Below are positions 54,256-63,974 of a stretch of 64,000 nucleotides of DNA, one piece after another. Position 1 is the stretch's first letter; every line of letters starts with the position of its first letter. A model generated the notes under the pieces. It was not told the origin of the DNA. It searched no databases and saw only the letters and a list, made by a program, of their open reading frames with translations. Origin of the DNA: Paraburkholderia sp. CNPSo 3272 (GTDB lineage Bacteria > Pseudomonadota > Gammaproteobacteria > Burkholderiales > Burkholderiaceae); NCBI RefSeq assembly GCF_024206495.1, contig NZ_JAMBPQ010000014.1, positions 113,668 to 177,667 of the forward strand, in the 5' to 3' direction. The translations under genes were made by a program, and so were the position numbers.

Positions 54256-55176
54256 CTATTTGAGAACGGGCAGGAGCGGCGATTCCGCGGCTTCGAGACA
54301 GGTATCGACGGTGGAACCGGGGCGCGCCAGCACCTCCAGCAATGCGTTGAGGCTGGGCATACGCAATCCGGCACGGCGGATCAAATAAATCTGGACGTTT
54401 CGATACCGCTCGACGAGCTCATGAGCCTTGACGTTTTCTCTGGAGGGCATGTTTTGCAGCATGCTTCGCGGCAACAGCGCCAGTCCTGCGCCCGCGGACA
54501 CGCAGGCCAGCATGCCGTGGTAGGACTCCATTTCAAATATCTTGCCCGGTGAGCTGCCGTCGTCGCGAAACCAGGCTTCGAACAGGCGACGGTAGGAGCA
54601 GTTCGAGCGGAAGGCGTAAATGTTCCGCCCGTTGACGTCACGGGCTCTCCTGATCGCAGGATGATTGGCCGAGGAAACCAGCACAAGCTCCTCTTCGAAA
54701 ACAGGTGTTTCCTCAAGCGATGGATGACTCACGGGGCCGTCGACGAACGCCGCAGCAAGCCGCCCAGCCAGGACGCCATCGATGAGCTCCCCCGATGCTC
54801 CCGTCGAGAGATCGAGCACGACATCCGGAAAGCGCCTGTGATACTCAGCCAGCACGGCCGGAATTCTCACAGCAGCGGTGCTCTCCAGCGATCCAAGCGC
54901 CAGGGGTCCCCTCGGCTTGCTATCCGTTACCGACTGTCGCGCTTCATCAGCCAGGTCCAGCAGGCGTCGCGCGTAATCGAGGAAGGCCCAGCCATGGGTG
55001 GACAAACGAAGCCGCTGCCTTTCTCGTATGAAGAGATCGACACCCAATTCGTCTTCGAGCTGTTTTATGCGCGCGGTGAGGTTGGAAGGCACCCTGTGCA
55101 ATCGCTGCGCGGCGGCCTGGATGCTGCCTTCCTCCGCGACGGCGCGGAACATCGCCAGCTGGGAGAAGTCCATCAT
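54256..55176 (-). CDS. LysR-type transcriptional regulator
   Basis: 306 residues. Winged helix MFRAVAEEGSIQAAAQRLHRVPSNLTARIKQLEDELGVDLFIRERQRLRLS, then the effector domain; the S-N-L-T-A-R recognition helix is that of the NAC/PtxE-like branch. It sits upstream of the aldehyde dehydrogenase on the same strand and divergent from the hydrolase with a 112-base gap, so it may control both. Confidence 0.92.
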   Translation of the reverse strand: MMDFSQLAMFRAVAEEGSIQAAAQRLHRVPSNLTARIKQLEDELGVDLFIRERQRLRLSTHGWAFLDYARRLLDLADEARQSVTDSKPRGPLALGSLESTAAVRIPAVLAEYHRRFPDVVLDLSTGASGELIDGVLAGRLAAAFVDGPVSHPSLEETPVFEEELVLVSSANHPAIRRARDVNGRNIYAFRSNCSYRRLFEAWFRDDGSSPGKIFEMESYHGMLACVSAGAGLALLPRSMLQNMPSRENVKAHELVERYRNVQIYLIRRAGLRMPSLNALLEVLARPGSTVDTCLEAAESPLLPVLK

Positions 55177-55288
55177 TCGCTTCCCGTGAACAAGTTCGTC
55201 AATATTATTCGCTTTTTACTGCGAGCAACAGGCGTTATCGTGAGTTACCTCTTTCCGGAACCAGGAAGCATCCAGCTTTACCGCGACC

Positions 55289-56140
55289 ATGAACGCACGC
55301 ATCAATTCGTCCATTCTCCTGCGCCCGGACCTGCGCTTTGCAACCCTTCCTTCCGGCGTTTCCATGCCGTACGTGCAGCGCGGAACGGGCGAGACGCTCC
55401 TCCTCGTACATGGATCATTGTGCGATTTTCGGTACTGGGAGTCGCAACTCGGGCCCCTTTCCGCCCGTTACCGCTGTATCGCGCCAAGCCTGAGCCACTA
55501 CTGGCCGGGCATCGACGCGGGGGCGTGCGATGAGTTCAGCTGGCGTGCGCACGTCAACGAACTGGCCGAATTCATCATGGCATTGGATGTCGGCTCCGTT
55601 CACCTGCTAGGGCACTCGCGTGGTGGATGCATCGCGTTTCACGTTGCGCGCGAGTATTCTCGGCTGGTTCGAACGCTGACGCTTGTGGATCCCGGCGGTC
55701 CGACGAGCAGCGGCACTAGCGGCCACTCGGCGCTTCCGCCGGCCATCAACGCGCTACGACAGAAGGTCGCGCTGTTGATCGAGCACGGCGCGATCGAGAC
55801 GGGCTTGGAGTTGTTCGTGGACTCCGTGAGCGCACGGGGGGTGTGGAAAAGGAGCAGCGCCGCATTTCGCACGATGGCCATCGATAACGCGAGCACACTC
55901 TCCCGGCAGTTCCGTGACCCGCTGCCGCCATATACGGGAGAGTTGGCGGCCGAGGTCAAGTGCAGAACGCTCCTTATTGAAGGCGCAAAAAGTCCGCGGA
56001 TGTTTCGCAGCAACGTAGACAGCCTCGGGCGGTGGATTTATCAGGCAGAGCGGCGCTGTATCGAAGGCGCCTCGCACGGGATGAACATCACGAAGCCTCG
56101 CGCTTTCAACTCGCTGGTCGGCTCTTTTCTCGGCGGATGA
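55289..56140 (+). CDS. Alpha/beta hydrolase
   Basis: 283 residues, normal length. Oxyanion HGSLCDFRYW, nucleophile elbow GHSRGG with Ser110, and C-terminal His263 in ASHGMN; the catalytic acid is probably in the TLLIEGAKSP region. Could cleave an ester or a ring-derived C-C bond. Divergent from the LysR gene. Substrate unknown. Confidence 0.88.
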   Translation: MNARINSSILLRPDLRFATLPSGVSMPYVQRGTGETLLLVHGSLCDFRYWESQLGPLSARYRCIAPSLSHYWPGIDAGACDEFSWRAHVNELAEFIMALDVGSVHLLGHSRGGCIAFHVAREYSRLVRTLTLVDPGGPTSSGTSGHSALPPAINALRQKVALLIEHGAIETGLELFVDSVSARGVWKRSSAAFRTMAIDNASTLSRQFRDPLPPYTGELAAEVKCRTLLIEGAKSPRMFRSNVDSLGRWIYQAERRCIEGASHGMNITKPRAFNSLVGSFLGG

Positions 56141-56305
56141 CCGCTTTCCCAAAACATGAATGTCAGCATCAAATCACATTTATTGCGAACTATGCCACTG
56201 CATTCGGCAATGCTATGCCGTGCTTCTTGAGCTTTGTGTAAATATCTTCTCGATCCAGGTTGAACCTGTTGAAGATGAAATTGCATCGATTGCAGATGCG
56301 CCCTA

Positions 56306-56536
56306 TCAACGCGCCTCATCCACACCGCGCGCGGTGTCCGCGTCGTGCGCGGCCGGCCCGAATAACTGGTCGACCTTCATTGAATCGTGGAGCGATTCGC
56401 CGTCCTTCACACCGTCCTTGAAGCCTTTTATGGCAAAACCAAGGTCGCTGCCGATATTGCGGAGCTTGCTCGTGCCGAATACGAGAGAAACGATGGTCAG
56501 CACGACAAGCCAATGCCAGATACTGAGGGAACCCAT
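56306..56536 (-). CDS. tatA: TatA/TatE family protein translocase subunit
   Basis: 76 residues from ATG 56536 with an AGGGAGAG ribosome site. Short N-terminal helix (SIWHWLVVLTIVSLVFGTSK) followed by the amphipathic LRNIGSDLGFAIKGFKDGVK, the TatA hallmark. No tatB or tatC next to it, so it is an extra copy. Two other genes in the window (36356 and 50130) encode Tat-signal proteins; a dedicated role for this TatA in their export is a guess. Confidence 0.9.
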   Translation of the reverse strand: MGSLSIWHWLVVLTIVSLVFGTSKLRNIGSDLGFAIKGFKDGVKDGESLHDSMKVDQLFGPAAHDADTARGVDEAR

Positions 56537-56899
56537 GACAAACAAACTCTCCCTGAAAATGTATCGAAACTGCGCTGGTCACGACTTGAAACGTTCCGCT
56601 CCTTCGCGGCCATGCAGGCGCTGGATGGATTTCACCAGCGCCCCATTACTCGACCATTGCATCTCGGCCCTATCGTGATTACGATTGAAACGTTCGACAA
56701 CGCAGCTTCACGATTCATCGCACGAATTGCGGGAAGCGCGCTGTCCAGCTGGGGTAACCGGTTTATCTGATACTCTTTTTATCAGCTCCATCGGGCACCG
56801 TCGTCGATGTCTTTATGGAACATTAGAACTACGTTAAATAAAAAGAAAAATGTGGCCTTCCGATGGGTATGGCAGCAGCGTAACCCTTGGTCGTCAATA

Positions 56900-57420
56900 C
56901 GACTTCATGGTCGACTACGTTGCGCCTCTTAGCGCAATCGGCTCCGGTTTTGCTGCCAATCAAAAGCACTACAAGTACCAGGAGCGGCAGATCGGTGAGA
57001 TCGACCTCGAGGTCGCGCAGCAACTCGCCGACGACGATGTCGAACAAAAGACTGTTGAGCATCCCGGGTATCGGGCCGATCACTGCTAGTGTGCGTGCCT
57101 CAGAAATCGGCGATGGGCGGCAGTTCAGATGCAGTCGCGATTTCACGGTCCCCTCGGCCTTGTTCCCTGCCAGTACAGCACGGGCGGCAGATCCAACCTT
57201 CCCGGCATCAGTCGACGCGGCGACAAGAAAATCCGCAGTCTCCTCGTCCAGTTCGCCAAGGCCTACATGCGATGCCTGCAGAAGCGATCAGGACGGACCC
57301 AACGCTGCTGACACGACGCCACTCGAACGTGGTGGCGTGCGCGCTGGCCAAAACAAGCTGGCTTGCACCGCCTGGCCGATCGTTGCTCGTCATACCACGT
57401 ATCTGATCCAGAACTTGCGA
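56900..57420 (+). mobile_element. IS110-family (IS1111 group) transposase relic
   Basis: Pieces in different frames: QLADDDVEQ, SIPGIGPITASVRASEIGDGR, QFRCSRDF, LVPCQYSTGGRSNLPGISRR, GDKKIRSLLVQF and TRRHSNVVACAL. These are the C-terminal half of IS110-type transposases. Several frameshifts; the N-terminal DEDD half is missing. Confidence 0.8.
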
Positions 57421-57449
57421 CAGCATCGGCTTGAACGAACGCAGGCTAA

Positions 57450-57970
57450 CTCTGGCTAACTCTTTCTGGTTCTGACGCCGGTCGTCTCCGCGCGCGGCGG
57501 CAGTTATGGCGACGCGCAGGGAAAAATCGACTGGCTGGCCGAATGCTTTGAAAACCTCGCGCCGTCGACCGCGCCAGTTCCCGTGTGCCGGCGTTTGCGG
57601 ACGTCCGTCGCAAGCGATCCCGGCGATCTGGGCTTTCGACGTTACGAATCCGGCCTTGAGCTCGAGCGGGCGAGCACCCTGTTCCTGTCGCACTATCGGC
57701 CAACCGCATCGATCCGCGAGGAAGTCGGTCGCGAGCCTGCTTCTCTCAAATTGCGGATATCTGATCAAGACGCCTTCATATCTCTCGGTCTGGGCGAAAA
57801 TCTTCAACCCGTCCCTGCGGGTGAAGCTCGTCGCGCCTCCACGCGAAAACGCATTCTGGTTTCCCGATAGCCAGATCTGGACCGAGCAGACAAAGCGCGG
57901 AATCGACCTGGCCAATCCGGGCATCAGATTCGAGGATTCTGATTCGCTTTTTAAGGGGACGACTGCGTGA
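57450..57970. other. Region without recognisable gene
   Basis: About 520 bases between the IS110 relic and the LigD relic. Plus-strand frames of 95 and 154 codons and a long minus-strand frame overlap here, but none shows family motifs or a good start. Confidence 0.4.
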
Positions 57971-58018
57971 GAGGGTCTCCCACCCGCCCTTCCTGTTTTT
58001 TTGGATACCTTGTCGAAC

Positions 58019-58440
58019 GTTATGACCCGTTGTGACGTTCTCCCCGGTCCGCTTCTCGAACAGCGCTCGTCTTTCCGCCCTCGCGTACGACGGCCCTTGC
58101 AAGTTTGTCTAGACGAAGGCCCTTGAACGATGCCTGGCGCACGACGCCATCGGCTGTCCATTCGGCGAACTACACCTCCGCGACCATTCGGGGCTCGGCC
58201 CGTCGCTCACCTGCGGCGGCGCGTCGTGACCATCGTCGTGACTTCGTCGCGGCGACGTCACAGGGCGCTGCCATCGTTTCCAGCGGTACGAGGCGCCCCC
58301 AGAGATCGCGCGGTGCGCGCATTCAAGCCGGTCCCCACGCTGCCGGCGTCGTGCAGCTTTCCGCCGTCATGCTACCCAAGCGGGAGGCTGCCAATTTGCC
58401 CTCTTTCCCGCCGCGGGCCGTAGAGCCGCAGATCACCATT
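58019..58440 (-). pseudogene. ligD: DNA ligase D fragment (ligase-domain C-terminus)
   Basis: On the minus strand, HDGGKLHDAGSVGTGLNART and, further on, PRMVAEV-stop-FAEWTADGVVRQASFKGLRLDK correspond to the OB-fold end of the ATP-dependent ligase domain of LigD. An in-frame TAG and frame changes show it is dead. No Ku or polymerase-domain sequence is nearby. Confidence 0.65.
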
Positions 58441-58786
58441 TCCTGACCCAGTCGGTTCGCACTGCCCGGCGCCATGCGTCTGCCGGGCCTGCGAGGAAAA
58501 CCGCCGAACATTTAACGCTGCCGTCGGTTTCAACACGGCCGATGGTATCCAGGAATAGCCAGTCATTCCTCCACCTGCTTTCTATGCGTACTCACAGGCA
58601 CGAAAAATGCTGACTGGCTCAGCCGTGCAGTCTCCCGAGTTTTTTTCTCCTGGGCGCTACGACCTGACGCGCCTTCGTTGACTGCGCGGCGGCGCACAGA
58701 GAAACGTCGCATCATCGCTCTATATTGACCCCGCGTCGTAGCGTCGAAGAGAAATATTAAAACCCTAACCAGATCGACCACTGCTC

Positions 58787-59668
58787 ATGGCTCTAATAAA
58801 AGTCAGCGTTGGCGAAGTGCGGATAAACAAACCGGTACGATTCCCGATTTATTCGAGCAGCGGCAAACTGCTCCTGAACGAGGGGCACCGCATTGAGTCC
58901 GAGCGGCAACTCGAACGCCTTTTTGCCGAAGGCGCATTCCGCGAGGACGGCGCCGGGAGGCCGGCACCGGGTACGATGGCAGCAGACTTGCTGCTGCTTT
59001 CCACTGCGGAACATCGTGCTCATGCGGAAAGCCACGCGCTTTCGGGTACCGGGAGTTTTCCCAGGCTCCCGCAGGTTTTCGAGGGGTTCCAGCTAACCGT
59101 CGACGACGCCCCACACCTCGCCATGACGGTCGCATTCGTCGGCATACTCGAGGGCAAGGGACTGCTCGTCAGCGCACCCGATTGCGACGCGCTGGCGCCT
59201 GGCGTGGCGGTGCACGGCAGGCTGCTCTTCGGTCGCGACGTCTGCGCGTTCCGCACGCGTGTGGCGGCGCGAAGCGTGGAGTTGGGTGGGCTCGTTTTAC
59301 TGGACTCTCCGCAGAACGTGCGCAGGCATCCGGTCAGGCGCCATCGCCGCGTGCAGGCCGCGATTCCCGCGCGCGTCATCAGGAACGATTCGGAAAGCTT
59401 CGAGGCAAAGGCGGTCGATATCAGCCTGGAGGGCGTAGGGCTCACGTCCGACACGCTCCTCCTCGAAGCTGGCGAGCATTTCCGGCTCGCACTGCGTCTC
59501 ACCACCGAAGGCAAGTCACACTCGCTCCTGCTCAACTGCGTCGCCCGCAACATCAGGGCAAACTCGAACGGTTTTGTCTTCGGCGCGGAGATCCGTGCTG
59601 CGGCGGTAGAGGCCAGAGCGGTGCTGCGAAATTTCGTGTTCGAGACGGCCACGGGAACCACGTTCTGA
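58787..59668 (+). CDS. PilZ-domain protein, YcgR-like
   Basis: 293 residues. An N-terminal region with KPVRFPIYSSSGKLLLNEGH, a middle domain resembling YcgR's PilZN (GFQLTVDDAPHLAMTVAFVG), and a PilZ domain with RRHRR (about 188-192) and DISLEGVGL, the two c-di-GMP contact motifs. YcgR-like proteins slow flagella at high c-di-GMP. No flagellar gene is adjacent. Upstream 58441-58786 holds no gene I recognise. Confidence 0.85.
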   Translation: MALIKVSVGEVRINKPVRFPIYSSSGKLLLNEGHRIESERQLERLFAEGAFREDGAGRPAPGTMAADLLLLSTAEHRAHAESHALSGTGSFPRLPQVFEGFQLTVDDAPHLAMTVAFVGILEGKGLLVSAPDCDALAPGVAVHGRLLFGRDVCAFRTRVAARSVELGGLVLLDSPQNVRRHPVRRHRRVQAAIPARVIRNDSESFEAKAVDISLEGVGLTSDTLLLEAGEHFRLALRLTTEGKSHSLLLNCVARNIRANSNGFVFGAEIRAAAVEARAVLRNFVFETATGTTF

Positions 59669-59726
59669 GCGCCTGCGCTTGGACACGACGCATCCCTGTC
59701 GATTCGGTAATTGAAAGGGGCCATCG

Positions 59727-60956
59727 GTGTCCAGGTCAGTGCGCGAAACGCGCAGCGAAAGCGGAACGTTGATGGGCGACGCCGGTTGGTGGGCACTGTG
59801 TTTGAGCTATGTGCTCAGTCAGTTTTTCCGCAGCTATGTGGCTGTCATCGCGACCCAGCTTATCGGCGACTTCCGGTTTTCAGCGCAGATGTTCGGCTGG
59901 TTCGCGGGCACCTTTTTTCTTGTATTCGCGTTGGCGCAAATCCCTATCGGCATGATGTTCGACCGTTTCGGGGTGCGCATCACAACCACTGCCTTCATGG
60001 TGCTCGGCACCCTCAGCGCGGGCGTGCTTTCGTGCACCGGGAGTCCGTGGATCGCCATCGCCGCGCAGGCCGGCATCGGATTAGGCTGCGCCCCCGTGTT
60101 CATGGGGCTGCTCAACTACGTGCTGCGCAGCGGCGCGGGCATGCGGCAGCAGAGCGCGGTGACGATCGCCAGCGCCATCGGTATGGCGGGCGCGCTGGCC
60201 GCAGCATGGCCGCTGGGCCGCGCGACGGCGCTCTTTGGATGGAGGCCCGCGATGTTGGCCGCGACTGCCGCGATGTCTTGCGCGACGCTTGGAGTCGCCC
60301 GGTTCGTGAAGCGAAGCAACCCTTTGGGCCACGGATCATCCCCCCTCCCCGGCAATCCGCCCGCGCCAACGCCTTCGGGCGGCCGATTCTGGACACTTGC
60401 TCCCGCCTGCCTCGCGATGTCGGTTGGCGGCACGTTCCGCACGTCCTGGGGAGGCCCTTATCTCGCGGACGTATTTGGTTTCGACCTGCTCGCGCGCGGC
60501 AATGCGCTGACGGTCACGAGTCTGGTCGGCGCGGGCGCCTCGTTTTGCATGCCGTTTCTGGTGCGATTCTGGACGCCGAAATCGCTGTCACTGCTGTGGC
60601 TGATCCTCGGCGCACTGGCGGCCCTGACGCTGGCCGCGGTCCCGGCAGCCAGCAGCGTGCTGAGCGTCGCGCTAATCTGCCTGCTGTTCTCGGTGGGTGC
60701 GATTCACCCGCTCGTCATGTCGCAGGCACGTGCCGTGGTGCCGGCGCATCGTCTCGGGCGCGCGCTTGGACTGCTCAACAGCCTCGTCTTCCTCGGCGTC
60801 GCGTTGGCCAACGTGGGCTTTGGTTGGCTCGCGGGAGAAGCGCGCACCGCGCACGCCACAGCGGCGCAGGTCTACGCGTCGCTCTTTGCCGTCACTGCCT
60901 TTCCGCTTGCGGTCGGGGCGATCGTTTTTGTTTTCAGCCCGCGGGCGCATAGATGA
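59727..60956 (+). CDS. Major facilitator superfamily transporter
   Basis: 409 residues from a GTG at 59727 (an ATG at 59772 is possible). Twelve predicted membrane helices; the MFS loop motif is GMMFDRFGVR between helices 2 and 3. QLIGDFRFSAQMFGWFAGTFFLVFALAQIPIG is typical of the sugar-phosphate/organic-acid antiporter-like group. Substrate unknown. It follows the PilZ gene by 58 bases. Confidence 0.9.
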   Translation: MSRSVRETRSESGTLMGDAGWWALCLSYVLSQFFRSYVAVIATQLIGDFRFSAQMFGWFAGTFFLVFALAQIPIGMMFDRFGVRITTTAFMVLGTLSAGVLSCTGSPWIAIAAQAGIGLGCAPVFMGLLNYVLRSGAGMRQQSAVTIASAIGMAGALAAAWPLGRATALFGWRPAMLAATAAMSCATLGVARFVKRSNPLGHGSSPLPGNPPAPTPSGGRFWTLAPACLAMSVGGTFRTSWGGPYLADVFGFDLLARGNALTVTSLVGAGASFCMPFLVRFWTPKSLSLLWLILGALAALTLAAVPAASSVLSVALICLLFSVGAIHPLVMSQARAVVPAHRLGRALGLLNSLVFLGVALANVGFGWLAGEARTAHATAAQVYASLFAVTAFPLAVGAIVFVFSPRAHR

Positions 60957-60987
60957 CACTTCAACCATCGAGAAAGCGGGTGACGCG

Positions 60988-61165
60988 ATGCTTCATTCCA
61001 ACCGCGCCATTGCGCTTGCGGACCTGGGCAGGACAGACGACGCAGAACTTTGCTACCGGGGCTGCCTCGCGCTCGACCCGTCGTACGCGGATGCTCACCA
61101 CCATCTGGCGATTTTGCTCGAGAAACGCGGTGACAAGCAGGGACTCGTGCGTCACTTCAACGCGT
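60988..61165 (+). pseudogene. TPR-domain protein fragment
   Basis: MLHSNRAIALADLGRTDDAE, CYRGCLALDPSYADAHHHLA and LLEKRGDKQGLVRHFNAY form one and a half tetratricopeptide repeats. The frame then runs into unrelated sequence. No complete protein remains. Confidence 0.65.
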
Positions 61166-61294
61166 ACTGGGCATCAGGGAAATGCGCCAATGCATCAATC
61201 GAACACACGAAGCGCATCGGCACAACGCGCGCCGCGCCGGGCATGCGCCAGCGGCGACTCACGTACCCAGGCACATCTCGAACCCGCGTTGCCG

Positions 61295-61600
61295 CGTGCA
61301 ATGCGGCTTGCCCCGTCCATCAGTGATCCGCTGGCGCCGCACCTGCTACTACTCGAAAAGGTCCGGCGCGCGGCGTCTCGCTTTGACCTGCTGCACTTTC
61401 ATCTCAGCTTCCCCACGTTCTCGCAACTTGCCGTACCGTTCGTCTCCACCCTCCATGGTTGTCTGGACCTTCCGGAGTTACAGCCGGTGTTCGACGCGTT
61501 CCCGGACGCCCCGGTCGTCTCGATTTCAACTTCGCAGCGCTCCCAGCTTCCGCAGGCCAACTGGCTCGGCACGATTTACCGTGCGCGCCGGCTCCCAGAA
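61295..61600 (+). pseudogene. Glycosyltransferase family 4 fragment
   Basis: LLEKVRRAASRFDLLHFHLS, PFVSTLHGCLDLPELQPVFD and AFPDAPVVSISTSQRSQLPQ match the acceptor-side half of GT4 glycosyltransferases (usual HFHxDY...TTLHGRLDLPE...SISxxQR). The nucleotide-sugar half is missing. Bases 61601-61841 hold nothing I can assign. Confidence 0.7.
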
Positions 61601-61841
61601 TTCGTCCGTTCGACCATCGGGGCATCCGGCCCTCTCCCACAAGCGATAGGCGACCAGACGAAGCTCATCTTCGTAATCTGCATATCCATATTCATCCTTG
61701 CAACGTATTCAACAGAATTCGGAACTCCCCGCCATGCAATCGTGTCAAGCCAAAAATACAGACTCTGGCTCCGCAGCAGGTCGTGAATCCGGGTGCATCG
61801 TCCAAACACTTTGCGGGAATGACGGTTTCCCTGTGAGCCCC

Positions 61842-62396
61842 TCACTGAGGTGCAATTCTGAGCCTGACAACCGAAGCGGCGACAGGGGAGACGAATTCTG
61901 CGCGCACCGTATCGCCGACCCTCAGACCGTCGAGCGAAATCGCCGGGCCAGCATCGAGTTCCTGTGTTTGAGTCGGGCCGCGGAGCGTGACCTCCCGGTT
62001 CTTCCGGTCGGTTTTCAGCACCGTCGCTATTACCTCGGTTTCGATACGCTCGCGAATACCGCTCGAAGCTATCTTGCTCAATCGCGTCAGAATTGCGTTT
62101 CTATACGTAATACTGACCGTATCTCCGGGCTGCAACTTGTCTACACCCGTGACGTGGGGGCCCAGTTCAAACACGGCCATCTCGCCGCTCGCGTCGCGCA
62201 AGGTCAAGCTGGTGTGCGAACGGTCTATTCCGGCGACACGAGCCTGAATATGTCGAAGCGCCTGCTTGTCGACTGCGTCTCGCCCGATGCGGGTCCCAGG
62301 GTCTTGAGCAGTAGCTGGCCGATATGACAATAGGCCGATTGCGATTGCAGCAGCAACGACAATCAAATGCACACAGCCCGTTCTGGTTCCACGCAT
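61842..62396 (-). CDS. Hypothetical periplasmic protein with beta-rich repeats
   Basis: 184 residues from ATG 62396 behind GAGGCAGCGG. A signal peptide (to about residue 30, ...ATAQ) then two similar beta-rich halves: RVAGIDRSHTSLTLRDASGE...LQPGDTVSITY and TVLKTDRKNREVTLRGPTQT...LRVGDTVRAEF. This double arrangement resembles OB-like DUF5666-type periplasmic proteins. Function unknown. Confidence 0.7.
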   Translation of the reverse strand: MRGTRTGCVHLIVVAAAIAIGLLSYRPATAQDPGTRIGRDAVDKQALRHIQARVAGIDRSHTSLTLRDASGEMAVFELGPHVTGVDKLQPGDTVSITYRNAILTRLSKIASSGIRERIETEVIATVLKTDRKNREVTLRGPTQTQELDAGPAISLDGLRVGDTVRAEFVSPVAASVVRLRIAPQ

Positions 62397-62836
62397 AACC
62401 GCTGCCTCAAAAATACAGCCGACCTGATAATCATAGACATAAATGCGCTCTTTGGTTGCGGTGCCCGCGTGGTGAACGGGGTCACGAAATGGTCGCGCCG
62501 TCGGCGAAAGTTCAACATAAGTTTATGCTGGCATCCTTACGGCTGGCGTCCCTACATCGCTCATGTCCGGAAGAAGCTGGCGCGGTTCGGGACCGGTCTT
62601 CCCTCGATAAAAGGGACTCGCTCGCCGAGCCGGCGCGCGACTCGGCAGATGAAGCGCCTGAGTGCGAAGTGGAGGGCGCCGCCCAGTGACCGGCGTCGCG
62701 TGATTGATACAGATAAAAAAGTGGCTGGGGCCAGCGTCACATTCGCCATGGCAAACCCCTAAGCGCAGCGCGTAGACAGATACCAAGGCGGCATGTAGCT
62801 TGCTGTAGCTTTGCACACATCTTTAAGGAGTCCATC
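62397..62836. other. Gap without supported gene
   Basis: About 440 bases between the periplasmic protein and the acidic protein genes, with several overlapping short frames and no motif. The ribosome site AAGGAG at 62824-62829 belongs to the gene at 62837. Confidence 0.4.
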
Positions 62837-63118
62837 ATGGCAAACCAACCGACAGAACAAGTCGCTCCAGACGACAAATCCGAAAAAAGTGTCGACGCGG
62901 CGGTCGAAGACACGTTTCCGGCAAGTGACTCACCGTCGACTGGGGGCGTAACCCGGATTGAGTCCAACGAAGAGGCAAGTGGCGATACTGCCGACCAAAG
63001 TGATGTTCCCGGCACGGAGCCGGACGAGGACCTCCCCGACGAAGAAACGCCCGCGGAGCCTTCTCCCGGCGATACTCCGCCGGACGAGGAAGCGCCGAAG
63101 GGAGATAAATCCGAGTAA
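62837..63118 (+). CDS. Small acidic, probably disordered protein
   Basis: 93 residues, start preceded by AAGGAGTCCATC. Composition is dominated by Asp, Glu, Pro, Ser and Thr. The segment SVDAAVEDTFPASDSPS is a recognisable module of Burkholderiales hypothetical proteins; the tail repeats PDEDLPDEETPAEPSPGDTPPDEE. No hydrophobic core, so probably unstructured. Function unknown. Confidence 0.7.
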   Translation: MANQPTEQVAPDDKSEKSVDAAVEDTFPASDSPSTGGVTRIESNEEASGDTADQSDVPGTEPDEDLPDEETPAEPSPGDTPPDEEAPKGDKSE

Positions 63119-63278
63119 TGCGCACGGGAGGGTTGCCCGGATGGTGCAAGCTTTCTCGAAGTTGCCTGCGTCTCGTACGAAAACACTTTGCCCCTCCCCG
63201 GTTCGTTGGGGTCCAGATTTCAAACCGCGGCCCATGGCGAGAATTCAAGCCCTGGGATTCGCAACGCAGCGTTCCCGC

Positions 63279-63527
63279 ATGAACTCTGAACCCTTTCCTC
63301 GCATCGTGGCCGCCGGTTGCGGCGTGGAGGGGAATGCCATTGAGTGCGTGATAACGCGCGAAGCGCTAGAACATTATTTCTGGCTGGGACCGCGGGCGTG
63401 TGAAGCCCGGTTGTTAAAGACTTTCCACGATGCGTACGCCCCGATACGGGCGATGGCAGAAAGAAAGCTGCTAGCGCAACATCAAACTTCTCTCACGCTG
63501 ACGGTAGCCGATTTCGAGCACTCATAA
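63279..63527 (+). CDS. DUF1488-like protein
   Basis: 82 residues from ATG 63279 (an ATG at 63235 would add residues without homology). ECVITREALEHYFWL and FHDAYAPIRAMAERKLLAQH follow the DUF1488 pattern seen in small Burkholderia proteins. Function unknown; cytoplasmic by absence of a signal. Confidence 0.6.
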   Translation: MNSEPFPRIVAAGCGVEGNAIECVITREALEHYFWLGPRACEARLLKTFHDAYAPIRAMAERKLLAQHQTSLTLTVADFEHS

Positions 63528-63830
63528 CACAACAGCTTCAGTCCCGCGGGCCGAGCGCTGTGCTCATTTTTTGATAATCACAGGGCGTCCGTGTGACTAC
63601 CACGCTTTCTTGGTCTATTCGTTAGCAACAACCTGTTAATGCCGCCGACCATCCGGCCGGTACCGGCTCGCCTGGCAAATCGGACACAGAACAGCATGTG
63701 CTTTCTGTTTCAGTCGGTGAGGACGGACCGATTGTCAACATGCTTCCTGAGCAAGTCTCTGGCGTTGCAGCCAAGGGGACGCCGCGTATCGGCGACCGGC
63801 GCTGCGCCGATGCGCGGCCACGACGTGCCC

Positions 63831-63974
63831 TCATTGCGCGCCTGACGCGGCGGTATCCGACGCCCCCTTGGCATGTGGGTCTTCTTGAGGCATGCGCGTC
63901 GGCGACTTCGGGGTCGCCGTGCCTTTGGATGAGGACCTCGTGCCCATCGTCCCACTAGCACCTGGCGTGTTCAT
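63831..63974 (-). CDS. Possible 47-residue Ser/Thr/Gly-rich protein
   Basis: Reads MNTPGASGTMGTRSSSKGTA then TPKSPTRMPQEDPHAKGASD. The composition and DPHAKG tail are like small Burkholderia proteins annotated as hypothetical. No ribosome site can be judged well. Tentative; the remaining sequence 63528-64000 has no other gene I can support. Confidence 0.3.
   Translation of the reverse strand: MNTPGASGTMGTRSSSKGTATPKSPTRMPQEDPHAKGASDTAASGAQ

Noticed and set aside
57208..58161. 317-codon minus-strand frame
   Set aside because: It crosses the IS110 relic, unassigned DNA and part of the LigD relic and has no coherent domain.
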